From Pyxicephalus adspersus (taxonomy: Eukaryota > Chordata > Amphibia > Anura > Pyxicephalidae), in NCBI RefSeq assembly GCF_032062135.1, contig NC_092860.1, positions 62,519,708-62,583,707 on the forward strand: a stretch of 64,000 nt of DNA, in the 5' to 3' direction. The notes beneath the pieces are model-generated. The model ran no database searches and was not told the DNA's origin. It worked only from the letters and a program-made list of their open reading frames with translations. How positions within the stretch are numbered: the first letter of the stretch is position 1; the number at the start of each line of letters is the position of its first letter. Positions 1 to 11,245 of the stretch are shown here, in pieces. The translations under genes were made by a program, and so were the position numbers.

Positions 1-544
1 CAGCAGTGGGTATGTATGGCTTCTTGGATTATGTTTAATATAATAGGATACATTTTGTAGGTTCCAAAAACCTTTACAATATAATATGTAAGGGGGGTAT
101 ACCACAATAGACCTAATGGTTACCTTTATCCAAGGCACCATTTTTCCTTTTGTCTTTACTTCTTTACCGCAACAAAACAAACAGTAACAAAGGTCTGGTT
201 CTCTAGCACTTGAACAAAAGCACAAGTGAAGTTCATGGCGGCTAAGCTTAATGATTCTCTAGAGGTATTTCAGAAGGTCTCGTCACAATGGATTACTCAT
301 TACATGCCTAGAGATTTCAATGTGGACTGCTCTAGTTATGAGGATTTTTTTTTATTCACACTTTGTTTATTGTGCTTTATCCACACGTATTCCGTTTTGT
401 AAACAGACCTCGGATTCCATGTCCACCCCTTTTTTACCTCTTCTGAGTTTCTTTAGATCACCGCTGCAGGATCGACAATAAATTGTTGAATTTTAGGTTG
501 CCTGGGACATTTGCTATGAATGATTTTTTTTTTTTTTTTTTTCT

Positions 545-640
545 GCCAATTTAAATTCCCCTTCTGATCACCCTGTGCCAATTTAAATTCCCCTTCTGAT
601 CACCCTGTGCCAATTTAAATTCCCCTTCTGATCCCCTTCT
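545..640. repeat. Short tandem repeat, 32-bp unit x3
   Basis: Three head-to-tail copies of a 32-base unit beginning gccaatttaaattcccc start at 545, 577 and 609; the third breaks down near 636. A run of T precedes it. The copies are essentially identical, so the array is probably young. It has no gene context beyond the ADGRL3 intron. Confidence 0.9.
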
Positions 641-947
641 GATTACTTACCTTTTTCTCTGCCGGGGAACTCCGTTAGGGCAGGGATCAGCTTGCTTCCG
701 GGTTCCGTGCTTTGCGGGGGCGCGTGTGCCGGCTTCTTCTCGCTGTGCTCTGCAGGAAGGAGGAGACGCGCTGCAGCCAGCATCGAGGAGAAGAGAGAAG
801 AGGAGACGTACACAGGATCGGGGTATCGGGTGAGTATGTTGTTTTAATTATTTTTTAAAACGGCCTTTGCCGTATAAGACGCACCCACTTTCCCCCCCCC
901 AGTTTTGGGGGAGAAAAAGTGCGTCTTATACGGCGAAAAATACGGTA
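641..947. mobile_element. Nonautonomous DNA element, right-end fragment
   Basis: A GC-rich stretch (about 650-835) leads into a hairpin in which cgtataagacgcac at about 871-884 pairs with gtgcgtcttatacg at about 919-932. The element ends ccgaaaaatacggta-like at 947. The same terminal words occur at both ends of the complete copy at 29114-29427, so this is the same family. The left terminal repeat is not found, so the left boundary is a guess. Superfamily not assigned. Confidence 0.6.
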
Positions 948-2044
948 AGTATAGTTTGCTGGATATTTGTGTAATAAATGGAACTTGAACAGCTAGCACG
1001 TAAAAGATTGTGACATTATATGTACTGGAATATAAGGATTATAACTGACTTTCTAATATTGATAATACAGAATACTGTATCTGTCACCAGCCGGTTCATG
1101 ATATGTATAGTGTACACACTAGAGAATTTTCCTAGCGCAACCATGTGCCAAGTCATGCCCCCCCTCCCCTCAAGTCTTTTTATTTATTTTTCATTTTATG
1201 TTACTTAATCAAGGATGTTAGTGTCTGATAACAGTTTTATGATTTCTCAGGACATCACATTTACTAGGCAACTGCATTTGCTAGCTGACATATTCCCAAT
1301 TGGTTATTATTGATTGATTATTTGTGGCATAAAATTACCAGTTTTTCCTTTTAGAACATTTTATTGAAATTAGCCACTAGTTTAGGTCAAATTAGCTCCA
1401 CAAAGTATTTACCTTTAAGGTAACTTTCCGATATTATCCTGTTCGCCTCATGACCTAAGTCAACCCTAGCAACCAAGCAGTGACTGGCATGCTATATTTA
1501 AAGGTTAAAAATAGTGTGTAATGTGCCTCTGTAAATATATGGTATATTAAAGGAATATGATTACCCTAACTCTCTGTATAAATTTAAAGCCAATTTCACC
1601 GCCATAAACCAGAATTATTTTGATCAAATTTAGATTAAATTTCAACAAGGTAAAAACTCAATGGTCTGGTGCACAAAATCAGGTAGATCTACCCCACGCT
1701 GTACAAAACCCACACTATGAAAACATTCATATTTGTTTATGATTAAATGTGTTATTTTTATTTAGTTTTTACTGTATACCTTGCACAAATTTGTGTTACA
1801 AATTCTGCTATAAGACCAAAGGTTTGATAAAATGGAGGAGGAAATGGAAATAGCAGCAGGTAGGTGGCAAACAAGCCTCTGTGGAAACTGTGCTGTTTTG
1901 CAAAGAAAAACTGTTGATGCTGATGTAAGCTGCCTTTCGATTTCGTTTTCATGTATGCTGAAGGAAGCTTTTTTCTTTTGGGAGCACTTCTAGGGACAAC
2001 AATCTTTTCTCTCTGTGTTTCCTGCAAGGCTGGATTTAATAAAG
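948..2044. other. ADGRL3 intron sequence, nothing recognised
   Basis: AT-rich sequence downstream (in gene sense) of the GAIN exon. Short ORFs on both strands look random. No further ADGRL3 exon was found here. Confidence 0.6.
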
Positions 2045-2195
2045 CTCCCCAAGACTGGAGATAATATACTTTTCAGTGAAGCTGGGTGATCCAGCAAACC
2101 TGGAATGGATCAAATTAATTTAGGAATTCCATTCCACCATTCCAGGTTTGTTGGATCACCCATCTTTACTGTTGAAAGTGTATCCTCTTCAGCAT
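2045..2195. mobile_element. Foldback MITE
   Basis: Two arms of about 57 bases (about 2052-2108 and 2137-2193) are imperfect reverse complements around a short spacer. Shared words include gggtgatcca and aacctggaatgg on one arm and their complements on the other. This is the layout of a miniature inverted-repeat element. Confidence 0.7.
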
Positions 2196-2482
2196 ATATA
2201 GCACATACAAAAAACCTCCTTGTTCAACCTAATAACTAAACCTTTGTCACTTCCAACTTAATAGGATACCCCCTAATAGGTTCCCCAAAGCCAACCAACT
2301 AAAGAAATCTTTAAGGTAGACACTAAAAATACATTAATGCAATTAAGGAGTTTAAGTTTTTCAAAACAATTTTTTTTATCATGAGGTTTATGTGCCCCTT
2401 TTGGCTCAATAATATTAAGGCATATGACATCCCTAAAGATAAAATAATCATGTCCCACAACTTTAAATGAAAAAACAAATAC

Positions 2483-2668
2483 CTTATTTAAACTTCGTGC
2501 GGCACTGTCTTTTCCACCTGGAGTCAAATTTCTCAGCTGAACATCCAGCAAATCCACCAACTGATCCATAGCACGAACAGAGTATGTGATATCTCCAGCA
2601 TTCAGGTGACCTCTTGTATGTTCTGAAAGTTCCCTTGCAATGTTGGCAGCTGTTTCTAGTGACTTCAG
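2483..2668 (-). CDS. ADGRL3: ADGRL3 exon: start of the GAIN region
   Basis: Coding exon of latrophilin-3, an adhesion GPCR of neuronal membranes that in other vertebrates binds FLRT and teneurin ligands. The 62 complete codons (phase 0 to phase 0) include AANIARELSEHTRGHLNAGD and NLTPGGKDSAARSLNK. I recognise these as the helical start of the GAIN domain after the hormone-receptor domain. ADGRL1 and ADGRL2 differ at these positions as I remember them (for example SENAA, GDVSSSVRLMEQ). The acceptor is TTTCTCTTACTAG and the donor GTATTTG. NLT is a possible glycosylation sequon. The exon is open, with no frameshift. The next exon downstream must lie before position 1. Confidence 0.95.
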
Positions 2669-3536
2669 CTAGTAAGAGAAAGGTTTAGATTAAAATACTA
2701 CTGCTTTTTTTGTTGAAATACATGTACCTATTTTTGTGAAAATTCAATAAAAATATTGAAATATAAAATACTACTGCATGCATCAGACTTACAAGAAGGT
2801 TTTGATATTACTCCCTTTTTTTCAGATACATAGAACGCATGGTCATTCCTATACTTGGCACTCAGCTGGTAAACTTTAGCAGAGAAAGAACTCCGTATAC
2901 ACAGAAACAAGGTTTTTAAACTATGAATGTACATTACAGTATGAGCTGATTCACACAAAGTTATTCATTATACACGTTTTCCTGGAGATGCTGGTTTGGG
3001 TTCTCCTGCTGTAATCAATCTAGGCTTAGTAGGTCGTTGTAGTTTTTTAACTTTGCAGAGCAAGAAGGATAGGGGGTTAGGGTGCTGGATGTCCAGTAGC
3101 TACATAATTTATAATCGGGAGTGGAAAGTGTTTTAGGTCAAGTCTCGGCTAAGCTCTCTCCAATCATCTTTATCTGTCGCTCCTCTACTAATCTTGAGAT
3201 TATCTATCTGTGGAAGTGGACTTAACACCCACTGCTTGCCTTCAGCTTCTCAGTTTCGGTTAGGGTAGCCCCACGTTGACAGTCCCATAGTACAAGGACA
3301 ATTATGAGATTCTGTCCTTTAGAATCCTAATTCTTGACTTCAGACAGACCTCAAGGCTGACAAGGCCCTGGCTAGGCCACAAAAGTTCCTCTAGTCACAA
3401 AATGTGACTAGTAGAGGGATCTCCTTCCCTCTAGAAATTTCCTTTACCTGAGACTAGTCACTCCTTCCACTATAGAGAAAACAGATGGTAGTTAATTTGT
3501 CTAATGTCTAAATTTACCAATTACTGCCAACGTCAC
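2669..3536. other. ADGRL3 intron, splice-acceptor side
   Basis: Holds the polypyrimidine tract and acceptor of the GAIN exon (minus strand, about 2669-2700). The remainder, including a weak 12-base direct repeat (aaatactactgc near 2692 and 2767), shows no gene or recognised repeat. Confidence 0.6.
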
Positions 3537-4127
3537 CTAACCTCCCTAGCGGTCTAATTTCCTCACAAGTTCCATGCAAAAAGTGGTACAATGTTTTGCA
3601 TGGAAATTTATTTTCCATTGTAGGCTGTAATTCTTCAGCATAACTCACTGATATTTAATACATTTAATATTAAACGATAAATACCAAAGAACAAAAATCT
3701 TTAAAAAAAACATATTTAAACATAATGTAACTGTATAGTAGCATATATAACATATAATTATATATATATTATATGAATTTTTCTTTGTATTGGACTCAAT
3801 ACAGCTATTTTGTATTGATTCCAATACAAAATTATTTTAATTTTCCCGTCGATCCTCCCGCCTGCACTAACGCATGTACTGGCGTCACTAGGAAACCCTG
3901 TAGATCTCGTCTCTGCACTTTGCGGCTGGAGATCGGAGGAAAAGGACGTGTCCAAAGGACCTGCGGGGACCAGCAGGACGCCGGGGGACAGCGACAGAAG
4001 AAGGTAAGTGGGTTTTTTTTTTAGTTCAAAGCGACCCTAAGTGTGACTCGGGATTACAGCTTTTTGCAAGTAAATTTCACCCCGAGTGATACTCGAGATT
4101 ACCGCTGGGGGGTTAACCGCTGGGGGG
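3537..4127. mobile_element. Palindromic-ended DNA element, family A, copy 1
   Basis: Begins taacctccctagcggt and ends accgctggggggttaa, so the ends are inverted repeats with TTAA-like outer bases. The interior contains tccatgcaaaaagtgg, a stretch of AT repeats, a hairpin of tattggactcaatac-type words, and a GC-rich section (about 3845-4005). A shorter inverted copy lies at 17896-18262 and a partial one at 47870-48106. There is no coding capacity. TTAA ends suggest a piggyBac-type origin, but that is only a guess. Confidence 0.7.
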
Positions 4128-4458
4128 TTAATTTTCAGTACCAAAAGCGGTAACCCCAAGCCACACTCGAGGTGGAATTGCCAGGGAGTTTTTAAAGCTT
4201 ACCTGGTAGGAGGTGCTTGCAGCCTCCTCCAGTGAAGCCTGGCATCTTCTTCCCCTGGTGATGCCGGCCGGGCATCTGCGTCCCTGGCTTTTGAACTTTG
4301 GGGATGCGAGGCCAGGGGAAGCAGATGCTATCCAGCCATCTTGCGTGCGAGCATGGCTGGGAGGTGGGACCAGGTAGAAAATTTAAAATATTAGGTATTT
4401 TTAAATGTACCGCTTTTACATTTAAAAATACTTATTATTCATACTGCCAGGGAGATTA
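4128..4458. mobile_element. DNA element, family B
   Basis: Abuts family A. It starts around ttaattttcagtaccaaaag followed by cggtaaccccaagccacactc, and ends around catactgccagggagattaaa. The phrase gtaaccccaagccacactc recurs at about 37401, marking a second partial copy. Noncoding, with a GC-rich middle. Confidence 0.55.
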
Positions 4459-4466
4459 AAGAAACA

Positions 4467-4729
4467 TATATTGCAATGAACTTTTTTTTGTATTTGGGGC
4501 TTTTAAGGCAGTGCATATAAGACAATATATAAGTAACATTTTATTTATAACATTTATTATTTATTAATAACATTAATTATTGTAACATGGAGGCTCCTTT
4601 ATTAGACTGTTTTGTGCACATGCTTTTTTTAAACAAAGATGTTATTAATAAAATGTTACTTATATATTGTCTCCTATGCACTGCCTTAAAAGTTCCAAAT
4701 ACAAAAAAAAAAAAACTCTTTGCAATATA
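4467..4729. mobile_element. Long foldback element
   Basis: Arms of roughly 85-90 bases (about 4467-4553 and 4638-4729) are near-perfect reverse complements. Tatattgcaatgaac, gcagtgcatataagac and aatatataagtaacatttta on the left reappear complemented on the right. The loop is about 85 bases. No coding content. Confidence 0.85.
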
Positions 4730-5001
4730 CACTACCTCCTCTATTTACAAGAGAATCGTCCAGGCATCAGGAGGAAGCAACCAATCATCAGGCAAGGAGC
4801 ATTCCCAGAAAAAAATAACACATTAGTCTCTGATATACAGACTAGGGATGAGCGAAAATGGCTCTGACAGTCTTGCGGAAATTTCCCCGAACTTCTGATG
4901 GGTCTGCCAAATTTTGACAAACCGATTTCACGAATTCCATTGAAGTTCAGGGTGCAGGTTCCCACAGTCCCTGGGCTGTTACAGCCCAGTGAGCGTGGAA
5001 C

Positions 5002-5057
5002 CTGCAGTCACAGCTGATTGGAGGCACGTGGTTGCCTCCAATCAGCTGTGACTGCAG
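5002..5057. repeat. Perfect 25-bp palindrome
   Basis: Bases 5002-5026 are exactly the reverse complement of 5033-5057, separated by six bases. It sits near the left end of the hAT-like block and could form a stable hairpin or cruciform. Confidence 0.95.
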
Positions 5058-5099
5058 GCGAGTTCATCTGAGTTCCATTCCCACGGTCACTGGGCTGTA

Positions 5100-5135
5100 C
5101 TTATTGATAACATTGGTAACTGGCATCTACATGCA
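5100..5135. repeat. Isolated piece of the hAT internal satellite
   Basis: The phrase acattggtaactggcatcta matches the satellite words that resume after 6010. The CR1 fragment therefore inserted inside the satellite field rather than beside it. Confidence 0.7.
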
Positions 5136-6006
5136 TGTCTCATACTGTCTAGGGGGAATACATTTGGGGAAGTCAGAAATGGAAAAGGATCTGGGGGTTC
5201 TGGTAGATCATAGACTTAATAACAGCATCCAATGCCAAGCTGCAATATCTAAAGCTAGTAAAGTACTTTCTTGTATTAAAAGAGGAACAGACTGCAGAAA
5301 TGAACACATTATCCTGCCCCTGTACAAAGCATTGGTCAGACCACATCTGGAATATGCAGTCCAGTTTTGGGCACCAAATCACAAAAATGACATTGTCGAA
5401 TTGGAGAGAGTGCAGAGAACGGCACTTAAATTAACAAAAGGAATGGAGGAGCTCAGCTATGAGGAGAGATTAGCTGAACTGAATCTATTCTCCCTTGAGA
5501 AGAGACATTTAAGGGGGGATATGATCACCCTGTATAAATATATAAACAGTCCATATAGAGAACTCTCTTCCCCATTATTCACTTTGAGATCATTACAAAG
5601 AACAAGAGGGCACTCTGCGTCAGGAGGAAAAGAAATTTAAGCTCCGGATAAGGAAGGGATCCACTGTAAGGTGAAAATGTGGAATCGGCTACCTTAGGAA
5701 GTAGTTTCAGCAACTACTATAGACTGCTTTAGGAAAATGCTGGATGTTTTTCTAGAAGCACAGAATATAACTGGGTATAAAGGCTTTAAAGTAAAAATAA
5801 CTGACTGTTGATCCAGGGAACATCCGATTGCCTCATGGAATCAGGAAGGAATTTTTTTTTCCCTGTTAAAGCAAATTGTAGCAGGGTTTTTTTTTGCTTT
5901 CCTCTGGACCAACTATGTCTAATAGGGTTTTATATCTGAGATATGTTTATTTCCCTTGTAGTTGAACTTGATGGACCTCTGTCTTTTTTCAACCTAACCT
6001 ACTATG
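5136..6006 (+). mobile_element. CR1-type LINE, 5'-truncated, 3' end
   Basis: The open part (5136-5640) encodes the C-terminal region of a CR1-clade reverse transcriptase. It includes EKDLGVLVDHRLNNS, LPLYKALVRPHLEYAVQFWA, ELERVQRTALK and SYEERLAELNLFSLEKRHLR, which I recognise as typical of the family end. A 3' untranslated tail follows to about 6006 and ends ttcaacctaacctactatg. The same tail recurs at 43380-43697. The endonuclease and catalytic RT core are absent, as expected for a 5'-truncated insertion. It lies inside the hAT satellite field and is dead. Confidence 0.9.
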
Positions 6007-6009
6007 AAA

Positions 6010-7548
6010 CCATGTCAAAACTCCCCCAGCTCTGCACAACGCTGTAAAAGTAAAAAAAACAATAAGGAAGGCTTTTATGATGCTGGCAAGGCAATTTTTT
6101 GAAGCGGTCAAGGGAACATGCCGGATTTTATACACGTCTTTGAGTAGAGGCAGAGAGGACCACAAGGGGGTTCCTCCGGTCCAAAAATTAGCCACCAGGT
6201 TTCACCGCTCCGTTACAAGCCATACACAGGCATCAGAGTACAGGCAGAGGTCCCTAAGGGCGGACTTTCAGCCAAAAATTTAGCCAGTTACACAGCTCTG
6301 TTACAAGTCATATAGGCCTCCCAGGAGTGGGGACCGCATTGTTAACTGGAATCTCGAGCTGGGTGTAGTGCATGATCAATGCCACCTACAACTCTGTAAT
6401 ACAATTTTTGTGAATAGAGTACTGACAGGCTGCAGCAGCAGGAGGAGCAGGTGGTGGGCACTGAGACAGGAGCAGGGAACGTATTGGTAACTGGCATTTA
6501 GAGCTGGGTGTAGTGCATCATCAATGCCACCTAGATGTCTGTAATACCATTTTTAAGAATGGAGTACTGACAGGTGGCAGCAGCATCAGCAGGAGGAGAA
6601 GGCTGTGGGCCCTGGGACAAATCGTGGACAGCATTGGTAACTAGCATCTAGAGCTGGGTACTGGGCAGGCAGCAGCAGTAACAGCATGAGGAGGAGGTTG
6701 TGGGCCCTGAGACGGAGCAAGGACGGCATTAGAGGTTGAGGCCATCACCTATATGGACAGTGTAGAAGCTGTGGCTATTGGAGACATGAATGGATGAACG
6801 AGATTCCAATCTGTCCCTACCTACTATGTAGCAAAACCACATGAAAGGGAACAGGCTTGGCGGAATCAGCAGGGAAAAAAGACCCTGTTGAGCTTGAGTC
6901 TAGTTTGGCATCTAGAGCTGGGTACTGGGCAGACGGCAGGCCCTGAGACGGAGTGTGGACCGCATTGTTAACTGCCATCAAGAGCCGGGTACTGGGCAGG
7001 TGGTAGCAGCAACAGTAAGAGGAGGAGGCGGTGGGCCCTGAGATGGAGCAAGGAAGGCATTAGAAGTCGGGGCCATCACTTTATTGACAGTGTGAAAGGT
7101 GTAGCTATTGGTGACATGAATGGATGAACGAGATTCCCACTGTCCCTACAGTGGCGGTGGGCCCTGAGATGGAGTGTGGATAGCATTGTTACTCCTCCTC
7201 CTCTTACTGCTGCCACCTGCCCACTGCCCAGTACCCAGCTCTAGATGCCAGACTAGACTCAAGCTCAACAGGGTCTTCTTTCCCGGCTGATTCCGCCAAG
7301 CCCGTTCCTTTTCATGTGGTTTCGCTACATAGTAGGTAGGGACAGGCTGGAATCTCGTTCATCCATTCATGTCTCCAATAGCTACAGCTTCTACACTGTT
7401 CATATAGGTGATGACCTCAACCTCTAATGCTGCCCTTGCTCCGTCTCCTCGTCTCCGTCTCCATCCTCATGCTGTTACTGCTGCCACCTGCTAAGTACCA
7501 AGCTGTAGATGCCAGTTACCAATGCTTTCCACGCTCCATCTCAGCGCC
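6010..7548. repeat. hAT internal satellite field, left part
   Basis: Loosely tandem words such as ggcatctagagctgggtactg, agcagcagtaacagcatgag, gtgggccctgagacggag and gacatgaatggatgaacgag repeat many times with unequal spacing. From about 7190 to 7515 the same words appear in reverse-complement order, so the field contains an inversion. The long ORFs here are by-products of repetition. Nothing host-like was seen. Confidence 0.85.
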
Positions 7549-8290
7549 CACTGTCTCCTCTTCCTGCTGTTCCTGCTGCACACCCCAGGCTTGAGCAATA
7601 TGAGCCATCAGGATGCAGGTATACTTCTGATAAGCCAGCTGATTCAAGTGGGTGGCATCTTTAACCCTAGAGCGCAGCTCGAAGCAGAAGTGGAAGTGCA
7701 TGTCAATCACATCAAATTAGTGGTAATCTGCCAGAGTGGCGCTGTAGAAATTCCCTTCTATGATGTCCCAGCGCACATTAGGAATTGGGTTCTCTAGCAC
7801 TTCAGCAGCTTTGAATCCAACAAGCATGGTCATGTTCCATATCACCAGACATTCGGAGCTGAGAACCTTTGTGAGCCGAATAAACAGGTGTTCCAGGTTA
7901 GTTTTGTACATTTCCAGTAATTGCTCATGATACCTGATAACATCCCATATACACGAGTTGTTGATGACAACGTTGGGCTGAGGTCCCTGTTCGAAGTCGG
8001 CCAGCACACACTCTGTGTACTCCGAAGAGACATGGGTCAGGAAATAGAACCGTACAAGGTGGTGGTCAGTTCTGTAATGACGCACTTCGCGGTAAGTTAT
8101 GCCATTGTGCATTTCACCCAGAGATCCCCCAACGTGTTGTTTGCAAATGACATCTCACCCTTTCTTTTGAGCTGGTTCTCAGTCCGAAACTCATCATTTT
8201 GCAGTATTTTCTTTGTAGACAGATCTTTGAATAGTGTCTCCCAGGATAGCCACATACTTGTTGTGGAGAAGTCTCTGGGCGTCTGCTGAG
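7549..8290 (-). pseudogene. Broken PCED1-like (FAM113) gene copy
   Basis: Read on the minus strand across several frames, this resembles PC-esterase-domain protein 1 (PCED1A/B), an SGNH-hydrolase-fold protein. In order it shows ADAQRLLHNKYVAILGDTIQ, then KRKGEMSFAN, HNGITYREVRHY, HHLVRFYFLTHVSSEY, VINNSCIWD, ECLVIWNM, EGNFYSATL, MHFHFCFE and AHIAQAWGV. The frame shifts at least twice in the first third, and a stop separates the last two blocks near 7715. The block I nucleophile position reads GDT where active SGNH enzymes have GDS. No introns interrupt the match, suggesting a copy made from processed RNA. Satellite lies on both sides, with no poly-A visible. A-versus-B paralogue cannot be decided. 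Confidence 0.85.
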
Positions 8291-8530
8291 CTGAATAACT
8301 TTATGGCTCAATGCGGTCATCCGGGACCACTCGGTTCCTGTTACGCATACTGGTGTCTCCCATGTCATCACCTCGACATATACAGAAGGTCTGCTGTCCC
8401 ACTTCTCTGTTCCAGGGTAACATACACAGAAATTCAGTCCGATAAAGCGTAGTACCGATGGATGAAACAGAGGACGTGGCCTTCTACATTTAACTGCAAA
8501 TTTCAGATTACACACTTGCATTACACACTT
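8291..8530 (-). other. Unassigned segment upstream of the PCED1-like copy
   Basis: Open on the minus strand through much of its length and non-repetitive within the window. It may be 5' untranslated sequence carried with the gene copy. I do not recognise a protein in it. Confidence 0.4.
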
Positions 8531-9880
8531 ACGGGTGTCATTAAAGATGCACTACACCCAGCACTAGATGCCAGTTACTAATGCCGTCCAAACTCCGTCT
8601 CAGGGCCTGCTATCTAGTGAAGGCACATGAAAGGGAATGGGGATGGCGGAATCAGCGGGGAAAGAAGACCCTGTTGAGCTTGGTTCCAGTCTGGCATCTA
8701 GAAGTGGGCATGTGGCAGCAGGAAGAGTAGGTTGGTGGGCCCAGAGAAGTGTGGATGGCATTGTTACCTGGCATCTAGAGCTGGGTACTAGGAGGAGGAG
8801 GCGGTGAGCCCTGAGACAGAGCAAGGACGGCATTAGTGGTTGAGCCCATCACCTATATGGACTGTGTAGAAGCTGTAGAAACATTGCTGTGTAGGGGACT
8901 GCCTTTTTCTATCTGCTAGCTGTAACTTTGTAAAATGCGGCATGGACAGCAATGCTAACTGGCATCTAGAGCTGGGTACTGGGCAGGCAGCAGCAGTAAC
9001 AGCAGGAGGAAGAGGTAGTGGGCCCTGAGACGGAGAGTGGACAGCATTTGTAGGTGGCATCTAGAGCTGGGTACTGGGCAGGCAGCAGCAGTAACAGCAT
9101 GAGGAGGAGGCCGTGGGCCCTGAGACGGAGCAAGGACGGCATTAGAGGTTGAGGCCATCACCTATATGGACAGTGTAGAAGCTGTGGCTATTGGAGACAT
9201 GAATGGATGAACGAGATTCCAATCTGTCCCTACCTACTATGTAGCAAAACCACATGAAAGGGAACAGGCTTGGCGGTACTGGGCAGGCAGCAGCAGTAAC
9301 AGCATGAGGAGGAGGCCGTGGGCCCGGAGACAGATCAAGGACGGCATTAAAGATTGAGGCCATCACCTACATGGAAAGTGTAGAAGCTGTAGCTACTGGG
9401 GACATTGCTGTGTAGGGGACTGCCTTTTCTTATCTGCAACTTTGTAAAATGCGGCATGGATAGCATTGTTAACTGGCATCTACAGCTGGGTACTGGGCAG
9501 TAAAAGCAGTAGGAGGAGGTGGTGGGCTCTGAGACCAAGGGTGGATGGCATTAGTATCTGGCATCTAGAGTTGGGTACTGGGCAGGTGGCATCAGTTACA
9601 GCGGGAGGAGGAGGCGGTGGGCTCTCAGACAATGTGGAAGGCATTAGTATCTGGCATCTTCAGTTAGGTACTGGACAGGCAGCAGCAGTAACAGCAGGAG
9701 GAGGAGGAGAAGGTGGGCCCTGTGACAGAGCAAGGACCGCATTAGAGGTTGAGGTCATCACCTTTATGGACACTGGAGAAGCTGTAGACATGAATGGATG
9801 AACAAAACTCACACTGTCCATACCTACTATCTAGTGAAACCACATAAAAGACTTGGCGGATTCAGTGGAGAAATGCGGAA
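8531..9880. repeat. hAT internal satellite field, right part
   Basis: Same words as 6010-7548. A block at about 9056-9277 is nearly identical over roughly 220 bases to about 6643-6870, including the run through gacatgaatggatgaacgag and ggaacaggcttggcgg. Homogenisation across the PCED1-like copy is therefore recent compared with the rest of the field. Confidence 0.85.
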
Positions 9881-9884
9881 TTTT

Positions 9885-11000
9885 TTTATCATTTGTGGAT
9901 ATAAAGCAAGTGCTATCACAGTTAAAATTCTGTATTTCTTTTAGATAAATACATACATTTTTAGATGTTTTAGGATAGATACCAAGTGCTATCAGAATTA
10001 AATATCTGTATTTTTTGGAGAGAAATACATACATTTTTATGGCTTTGGGCATATATAGCAAAGTGGGATCACAATAAAATATCTGTATTTTATGTAGAGA
10101 AATATAGAATTTTTTACGTCCTTTTTTGATAGATACCAGGTGCTATCAGAATTAGATATCTGTATTGTTTGGAGAGAAATACATACATTTTTTATGGCTT
10201 TGGGGATAAATAGCAAAGTGGGATTAGAATTAAATATCTGTATTTTATGTAGAGAGAAATATAGAATTTTTTCTGGTTTTTGGATAGATACGAAGTGCTA
10301 TCAGAGTTAAATATCTATATTTTTTGGGGAGAAATACAGAAATTTTTATGGCTTTGGGCATATATAGCAAAGTGGGATCAGAATAAAATATCTGTATTTT
10401 TTAGAGAAATTCCAAAATTTTTTGGGTTTTAGGATAGATACCAAATTCTATCATAATTAAATATCTGTATTTTTATCGATAAATGCAGAAATTTGTATGG
10501 ATTTTGTGATAGATTGCAAGAGGTGTCTTAAATTATGATACCTCTGGCAATCTATCACAAAAGCCAGAAAAAAATTCTATATTTATCCATAAAAAATACA
10601 GATATTTAATTCTGATAGCACTTGCTATCTATCAAAAAAGCCATAAAAATGTCTGTATTTCTCTCCAAAAAATACAGATATTTAATTATGATACCTCTTA
10701 CAATCTATCACAAAACCCAGAAAAATTTCTGTATTTATCTATAAAACATACAGATATTTCATTCTGATTCCACTTGCTATATATAAAAAAAAACCATAAA
10801 AATTTCTGTATTTCTCTACAAAAAATACAGATCTTTAATTCTGATACCTTTTCCAAACTGTCACAAAAGCCAGAAAAATTTCTGTATTTCTGTAAAAAAA
10901 AATACAGATATTTAATTCTAATACCACTTGCTATCTATCCAAATGGACAGAAAACATTCTGTATTTCTCTTCAAAAAATACAAAAATTTTATTATGATTT
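9885..11000. repeat. Palindromic satellite array, ~70-bp unit
   Basis: Units of about 70-75 bases containing atagataccaagtgctatca, aatatctgtattttttggag and aaatttttatggctttgg run in one direction to about 10520. They then run in the opposite direction (tccaaaaaatacagatattt and so on) to about 11000. The turning point is an inverted repeat, ttttgtgatagattgc ... gcaatctatcacaaaa, near 10527. It resembles an expanded subterminal repeat region of the hAT element. Confidence 0.9.
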
Positions 11001-11245
11001 ACAGCTCCGTTACAAGTGATATAGGCCTCAAAGTAGAAAGGCAGAGGGCCCTAAAGAAGGTGCTCAGTAAAAAAAAAAAAAAAAAAATAGCCAGTTAACA
11101 GCTACATTGCAAGTTGATGGCCTCAGAGACAGAGTAGAGGTAGAGGGCCATGAGGGGGAGGTGTAGAAGGAGATGCCGAAGGCTGTGAACATGCTCTTCC
11201 CATCAAGGTGTCAGCAGGCCGTGCAGCAGTTGACGACTAATCAGT
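11001..11245. other. 3' untranslated part of the hAT element
   Basis: Contains gttacaagtgatataggcct and agaaaggcagagggccct, which also occur near 6290 and 6240, plus an A run at about 11070-11087. It lies just past the transposase stop on the minus strand. Confidence 0.55.

Noticed and set aside
545..640. Regular 32-base repeats resembling a CRISPR array
   Set aside because: Copies are directly adjacent without spacers, in a vertebrate intron.
8600..9800. Series of similar 60-110 codon ORFs that look like a small protein family
   Set aside because: They are frames through the hAT satellite words, with starts in repeats and no independent signal.
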